Origin: JBEBVQ01 sp037190845
GTDB taxonomy: Bacteria > Bacteroidota > Bacteroidia > Chitinophagales > Chitinophagaceae
Length of the DNA stretch: 64,000 nucleotides
Assembly: GCA_037190845.1 (NCBI GenBank)
Contig: JBBCJI010000005.1
Location: 293,730-357,729 of the forward strand
Direction: 5' to 3'
This document shows, in pieces, positions 60,209 through 64,000 of this stretch. The notes under the pieces were generated by a model. It was not told the origin of the DNA. It ran no database searches and saw only the letters and a list, made by a program, of their open reading frames with translations. The position numbers and the translations under genes are program-made. Each line of letters begins with the position of its first letter. Within the stretch, counting starts at the first letter, position 1.

Positions 60209-61318
60209 ATGGCAACAAAGAAAAAAAACATTGTAAAGTTCGCACCGAAAGGCACTCCGAGCTTTTACGATGACGTAAAGCTGAAAGTAGATGAATATTT
60301 TCAGGCTCATAATACGCGTGGTTACGCAAATTCCACGATGTATGTAAAGACCGGTGTCATGCTGGCGCTTTATTTTGTACCCTATCTGTTGATGACTATT
60401 GGTGTTGCCGCAGGTAATCCCTGGTTGTTTTACGGATTCTGGATGCTGATGGGGGCTGGTATTGTGGGTATCGGTACTTCTGTTATGCATGATTCCAATC
60501 ACGGCTCTTACGCCCATAATAAATTTGTCAATAATACGCTGGGCGGTATCCTGAACATATTAGGCGGCTATTCGGCCAACTGGAAGATACAGCATAATGT
60601 GCTGCATCATACATATACCAACGTAGAAGGACTGGATGAAGATATTGAAGCCGGGGTTTTTCTGCGTATGTCGCCCCATGCCCCGCGTCGTGGCTTTCAC
60701 CGCTTTCAGCACATTTATGCATGGTTCCTTTATTGCATGATGAATCTTTTCTGGGTGACGGTAAAAGATTATCGTCAGTTAATTAAGTATAATCAACTTG
60801 GTTTGCTGAGAAAAGAAAAGCTTACGCTCAAACGCGGGCTTACCGAACTCACGATACTGAAAGTGTTTTATATCGGTTATGTGATTGTACTCCCCATCTT
60901 GTTTTCAGGTATGCCCTGGTATCATATTGTGCTGGGTTTTGTTGTGATGCATGTTATAGCAGGCCTGGCTCTGGCATGTATCTTTCAGCCGGCCCATGTG
61001 ATGGAAACATCAGAATTTCCGGAGCCTAATCCCGACAGAAAAATGGAGAATAGCTGGGCGGTACACCAACTGCTGAATACAACCAATTTTGCTCCCGACA
61101 GTAAGATATTATCCTGGTTTATCGGTGGTTTAAATTACCAGATAGAACACCATTTGTTTCCTCATGTATGCCATGTACACTATCCGAAAATTTCATTAAT
61201 CGTGCAGCGCGTGGCTAAGGAATATGGGATACCGTACCAGGTGCAGCCTACTTTTGCACATGCTTTGTGGGAGCACGGCAAAATGCTCAGAATATTGGGA
61301 AAAGGCAAGTCCTCCTGA
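60209..61318 (+). CDS. Membrane fatty acid desaturase (linoleoyl-CoA/delta-5/6-like)
   Basis: 369 residues. His boxes HDSNHGS (94-100), HNVLHHT (129-135) and QIEHHLFP (about 309-316). The Q in QIEHH marks the front-end desaturase branch, but no cytochrome b5 domain is fused. Electron donor must be separate. Four membrane helices. Makes unsaturated acyl chains in membrane lipids. Confidence 0.9.
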   Translation: MATKKKNIVKFAPKGTPSFYDDVKLKVDEYFQAHNTRGYANSTMYVKTGVMLALYFVPYLLMTIGVAAGNPWLFYGFWMLMGAGIVGIGTSVMHDSNHGSYAHNKFVNNTLGGILNILGGYSANWKIQHNVLHHTYTNVEGLDEDIEAGVFLRMSPHAPRRGFHRFQHIYAWFLYCMMNLFWVTVKDYRQLIKYNQLGLLRKEKLTLKRGLTELTILKVFYIGYVIVLPILFSGMPWYHIVLGFVVMHVIAGLALACIFQPAHVMETSEFPEPNPDRKMENSWAVHQLLNTTNFAPDSKILSWFIGGLNYQIEHHLFPHVCHVHYPKISLIVQRVAKEYGIPYQVQPTFAHALWEHGKMLRILGKGKSS

Positions 61319-61373
61319 TTGGTTTGCGGTAAGTGGCTGATGGGTACGGTGGTTATCTTGCAAAAAGATAAAA

Positions 61374-62402
61374 TTGAAAATCTCAAAGAAGAAACCCAGT
61401 TTTCCTGTCAATGAAGCGCTGAGAGATTATCTGCTGTATTACGGGCGGGAAATACACTTGCCCGTGCTGTATGATGACCTGCTTCATTTCGATGGCTCCG
61501 TACCTGTTTATGACAAGCAGGGAAAGGATACGCTTTGGGAAACGGCTATGTATAATCAGCACGATGCGCCCGCTATTCATGAAGGGCTGAAGCAAACATA
61601 TTCCATATTAAAGACAGAAGGCGAGGGCAGTGTACATAAAGACCTGCATATTGAACGGGTAGATTATTGTGTGTTTGGAAATTCCAACCCTTTCCGGGTA
61701 AAGATTGTCAATAATATCAATGATATCTACGATTATTTTTACGTAAAACGGGCGGATGCTTCCCGTATATACGGACTTGAACTGGAGCATATTCTTTCTC
61801 CTGAACGAATCAATTACTTTGTCAGCACTACCACGCTTGTGGAGGAACATATTGCCGGTGTTCCCGGCGATCAGTTTATTGAAGATTATCTGAAAAAGCA
61901 GACCTTCAATAAGTTCAATATGGGACGTATCGCAAAAGAGCTGGTCAAGTTTAATGAACGTTGTTTTGTGCGGTTATTGGGAGATATGCGTTCTTATAAC
62001 TACGTTTTTGACATTACGCCTGATTTTGATGAGGTGCAGTTCCGCATCCGGCCGATAGATTTTGATCAACAGAGTTATGAGGGGCATAAGAATATGTACC
62101 TCCCGCAGTTTTTCAAAGAAAATTACCCGTTGGTAAAGCTGGTACAGGATTATTTTTCGCAGGAGAATATCATACAATATCGTAAAGAAGAGCGGGCTAT
62201 GATCATCCGTCGTATTAAGGCTGCAGGTAAACAATTAAATGCCCTGCTTGATTGTATGGAAGCCGACACAATTTCCCCGCCGGAAAAAATACACCAGCTA
62301 CGGTCCGAGCTGGCGCAACATTATAACGACGGGTCGTTCCATTATTGCAATAGCATGGGGAGTATTGTCCGTCACTCAATAGATCTTCTGATGCAGGAGT
62401 AA
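61374..62402 (+). CDS. Unrecognised protein with kinase-like (APH/PKL) fold motifs
   Basis: 342 residues from a TTG at 61374, because no in-frame ATG precedes. No established family comes to mind, but several spaced motifs resemble a protein-kinase-like fold: DYFYVKRADASRIYGLELEH (ATP lysine and helix C Glu), LVEEHIAGVPGD (hinge), LGDMRSYNYVF (catalytic loop Asp and Asn), RIRPIDFDQQSYEG (DFG-like Asp). The C-terminal 90 residues are helical. Probably phosphorylates a small molecule or protein. It is 55 nt downstream of the desaturase, suggesting a functional link. Confidence 0.6.
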   Translation: MKISKKKPSFPVNEALRDYLLYYGREIHLPVLYDDLLHFDGSVPVYDKQGKDTLWETAMYNQHDAPAIHEGLKQTYSILKTEGEGSVHKDLHIERVDYCVFGNSNPFRVKIVNNINDIYDYFYVKRADASRIYGLELEHILSPERINYFVSTTTLVEEHIAGVPGDQFIEDYLKKQTFNKFNMGRIAKELVKFNERCFVRLLGDMRSYNYVFDITPDFDEVQFRIRPIDFDQQSYEGHKNMYLPQFFKENYPLVKLVQDYFSQENIIQYRKEERAMIIRRIKAAGKQLNALLDCMEADTISPPEKIHQLRSELAQHYNDGSFHYCNSMGSIVRHSIDLLMQE

Positions 62403-62445
62403 TCCAACGTGTAGCACTACGGAATAAGTTGTTTTTGGACGAAGA

Positions 62446-63009
62446 TCAGATCCGTGCCCGCCAGGGTATTTCTTCGGCTCCGTTGATATGGACGATGTAT
62501 CGTGCCAGCACAAAAAGGAAATCGGATAAGCGATTCAGGTATTGTATGATCAGTTCCGGTACTTGTGTTTCCTGCTCCTTAGCCATACCTACGCACAGGC
62601 GCTCTGCTCTGCGGCAGACACATCGTGCCACATGGCAGGCCGACGCAGCCAGGTTGCCCCCCGGTATGATAAAGGATCTCATTTCCGGCAGCGTTCTGTT
62701 CATCTGGTCAATAAGTTGTTCCAGATACTGCACGTCTTCGGGATGAAGATCCGGTAGCTTCATTTTTACTTCCTTATCAGGCGAGGTGGCCAGTTCGGAG
62801 CCGATCGTGAACAGGCGGTCCTGTATCTCCCGCAGCCGTGTGCTGATCTCCGCATTGGCGGCCAGATCATTGACCATGCCGATATGGGAGTTCAACTCGT
62901 CTATTGTGCCGTAACTTTCAATGCGGATATGATTTTTCGGAACACGCACGCCTCCGATCAGACTGGTACTGCCCTTGTCTCCTGTTTTGGTGTATATTTT
63001 GAATGCCAT
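62446..63009 (-). CDS. Cob(I)yrinic acid a,c-diamide adenosyltransferase (PduO type)
   Basis: 187 residues. YTKTGDKGSTSLIGG (ATP-binding N-terminal motif), CRRAERL (conserved arginines) and YLNRLSDFLFVLARYI (cobalamin-facing helix) are present. It transfers the 5'-deoxyadenosyl group of ATP to cob(I)alamin, making coenzyme B12. No other cobalamin genes in the window, so it probably serves salvage. Confidence 0.95.
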   Translation of the reverse strand: MAFKIYTKTGDKGSTSLIGGVRVPKNHIRIESYGTIDELNSHIGMVNDLAANAEISTRLREIQDRLFTIGSELATSPDKEVKMKLPDLHPEDVQYLEQLIDQMNRTLPEMRSFIIPGGNLAASACHVARCVCRRAERLCVGMAKEQETQVPELIIQYLNRLSDFLFVLARYIVHINGAEEIPWRARI

Positions 63010-63045
63010 GATTGTTTGTTTTAACCGTATATATGTTTTGTGGCA

Positions 63046-63073
63046 GTAGAGACGCGATGCATCACGTCTCTAC
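63046..63073. repeat. GTAGAGACG palindrome, copy 2
   Basis: 28 bp, the same design as 53324-53351 with one mismatch. It contains the stop codon of the adjacent ABC transporter gene. Confidence 0.85.
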
Positions 63074-63747
63074 GAGGACGATACCACGACGCCATCCCGT
63101 ATTCTTATCACTCGTTGTGTGTATGCGGCGATATCTTCTTCGTGCGTTACCAACATCACGGTGTTGCCGTTTGCATGTATAGATCCGAACAGGTCCATGA
63201 TCTCTTCAGACGTTTTTGTATCCAGGTTGCCCGTGGGTTCGTCTGCCAGGATCAGTGACGGATTGTTGATCAGGGCACGGGCAATGGCTACACGCTGACT
63301 CTGCCCGCCGGATAGTTCGTTTGGCTTATGATGCGCCCGTTCTGCAAGTCCGACTTTTTCCAGCATGGCAAGTGCCCGCTCCTGCCGTTCTTTCTTTCCT
63401 GTGCCCGCGTAGATCAGTGGTACCGCTACATTTTCCCATGCGGAAAGCCGGGGCAGCAGGTTGAACTGCTGAAAGACAAATCCTATCTCCCCGTTGCGTA
63501 CATCCGCCAGTTCGTTGCCGCTCATCCTGCTGACGTCTTTTCCGTTGAGCAGATATTGCCCGGATGTGGGTGTATCGAGACAACCGATGATATTCATCAA
63601 TGTAGACTTGCCTGATCCGGAGGGACCCATCAGGGATACATATTCGTTGCTTGTGATCGTCAATTGCACGCCTTTTAAAACAGGTAGCGCCTGCCTGCCA
63701 AGGAAGTAACTTTTATGTATGTCAATGAGCCGGATTACTTCTTTCAT
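63070..63747 (-). CDS. ABC transporter ATP-binding protein (LolD/MacB type)
   Basis: 225 residues. Walker A GPSGSGKST, signature LSGGQSQRVAIARAL, Walker B LILADEPTGNLD, and the family-typical FVFQQFNLLPRLSAWENVAVPL. It powers a MacB-like or LolCDE-type permease for lipoproteins or efflux; no permease is adjacent in this window. Its stop overlaps the GTAGAGACG repeat. Confidence 0.92.
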   Translation of the reverse strand: MKEVIRLIDIHKSYFLGRQALPVLKGVQLTITSNEYVSLMGPSGSGKSTLMNIIGCLDTPTSGQYLLNGKDVSRMSGNELADVRNGEIGFVFQQFNLLPRLSAWENVAVPLIYAGTGKKERQERALAMLEKVGLAERAHHKPNELSGGQSQRVAIARALINNPSLILADEPTGNLDTKTSEEIMDLFGSIHANGNTVMLVTHEEDIAAYTQRVIRIRDGVVVSSS

Positions 63748-63804
63748 ACTGCAATTTGCCCAAAATTATGCGGAGTTTCAAAATTAGCTATAATTTCACG
63801 CAAT

Positions 63805-63914
63805 GAGGCTGTCTAAAAAAATCGTCATTCCAGTATTATGTGATAACCTTACATCAAAGAACGGTGTCATCCTGAGGAGTAATTTGGGTTGCCCAAACAA
63901 TGATAAGAATGACG
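63805..63914. repeat. Possible end of a small element
   Basis: GAGGCTGTCTAAAAAA looks like an IS terminal repeat. CGTCATTC (63823) and GAATGACG (63907) are inverted to each other. The other boundary is not visible before the window ends. No gene seen from 63748 to 64000. Confidence 0.3.
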
Positions 63915-64000
63915 GAAATTTGGGGGATCGTATTTATTGTTCATTCAACAACCGGCAGCGTAACAGTCTTCACAATAGTGCCATAACCTGTTCCTGAGTG

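Noticed and set aside
63803..63997. 64-codon ORF at the right edge
   Set aside because: No motif; it covers repeat-like DNA with inverted CGTCATTC/GAATGACG.

Overview
The window reads as chromosomal DNA of a Bacteroidota member, most likely of the Chitinophaga/Chitinophagaceae type. The support is: several secreted proteins ending in type IX secretion (T9SS) sorting domains, one gliding-motility-type C-terminal domain, many TAnnTTTG promoter -7 elements, TonB-C and DUF6660 proteins, and remnants that resemble ISAon1 and IS5-family transposases. The family-level assignment is inference; the phylum-level one is well supported. The core genes have a moderate G+C look, while the stretch from about 15.8 to 22.6 kb is visibly A+T richer.
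Layout. 1-13.3 kb: end of an FAD-dependent oxidase gene with a GNAT-like partner, two response regulators, a GT-C type membrane glycosyltransferase, a TPR histidine kinase/NarL regulator pair, and two very large secreted T9SS proteins. 13.3-22.8 kb: an accessory, decaying region. It holds a subtilase pseudogene, the phenylalanine hydroxylase/pterin dehydratase pair behind an attenuator-like leader, transposase fragments, a frameshifted ParE/RelE toxin with its antitoxin, a desaturase, a cold-shock gene, a tyrosine recombinase remnant, small hypothetical genes, and a GNAT gene and a membrane protein gene each followed by an attC-like repeat. It ends at tRNA-Asp. Three direct copies of the tRNA-Asp 3' end plus its terminator (13.35, 15.70 and 22.61 kb) suggest past tRNA-targeted integration.
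22.9-40.6 kb: mostly housekeeping genes: accA, dapA, ahcY, an outer-membrane barrel, tRNA-Val, aroB, an HSDL2-like dehydrogenase, a VanX-like dipeptidase, a DUF6660/HMA/P1B-ATPase metal efflux cluster, a flavin reductase-like protein, an RNA m5C methyltransferase, DedA, a GH3-like protein and a 7TM sensor kinase. 40.7-64 kb: T9SS and TonB-C proteins, a second TPR kinase/NarL pair, an ABC-F protein, a HipA-like kinase with DUF3037, pfkA, a SulP transporter with carbonic anhydrase, a TPR protein, a SurA-like chaperone, a fatty acid desaturase with an unrecognised kinase-fold protein, a cobalamin adenosyltransferase and a LolD-type ATPase.
The intergenic DNA is unusually rich in small mobile or palindromic repeats. 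At least five families are repeated inside the window: an IS5-like TIR element, an 18-bp-TIR element flanked by 9-bp direct repeats, GATGTG palindromes, TTTTCAAATT palindromes and GTAGAGACG palindromes. I see no CRISPR array, rRNA or complete insertion sequence, and no obvious large undescribed multi-gene system. The best candidates for a second look are the tRNA-Asp att-like repeats, the phhA leader, the attC-like cassettes, the HipA-like/DUF3037 pair and the kinase-fold protein beside the desaturase.
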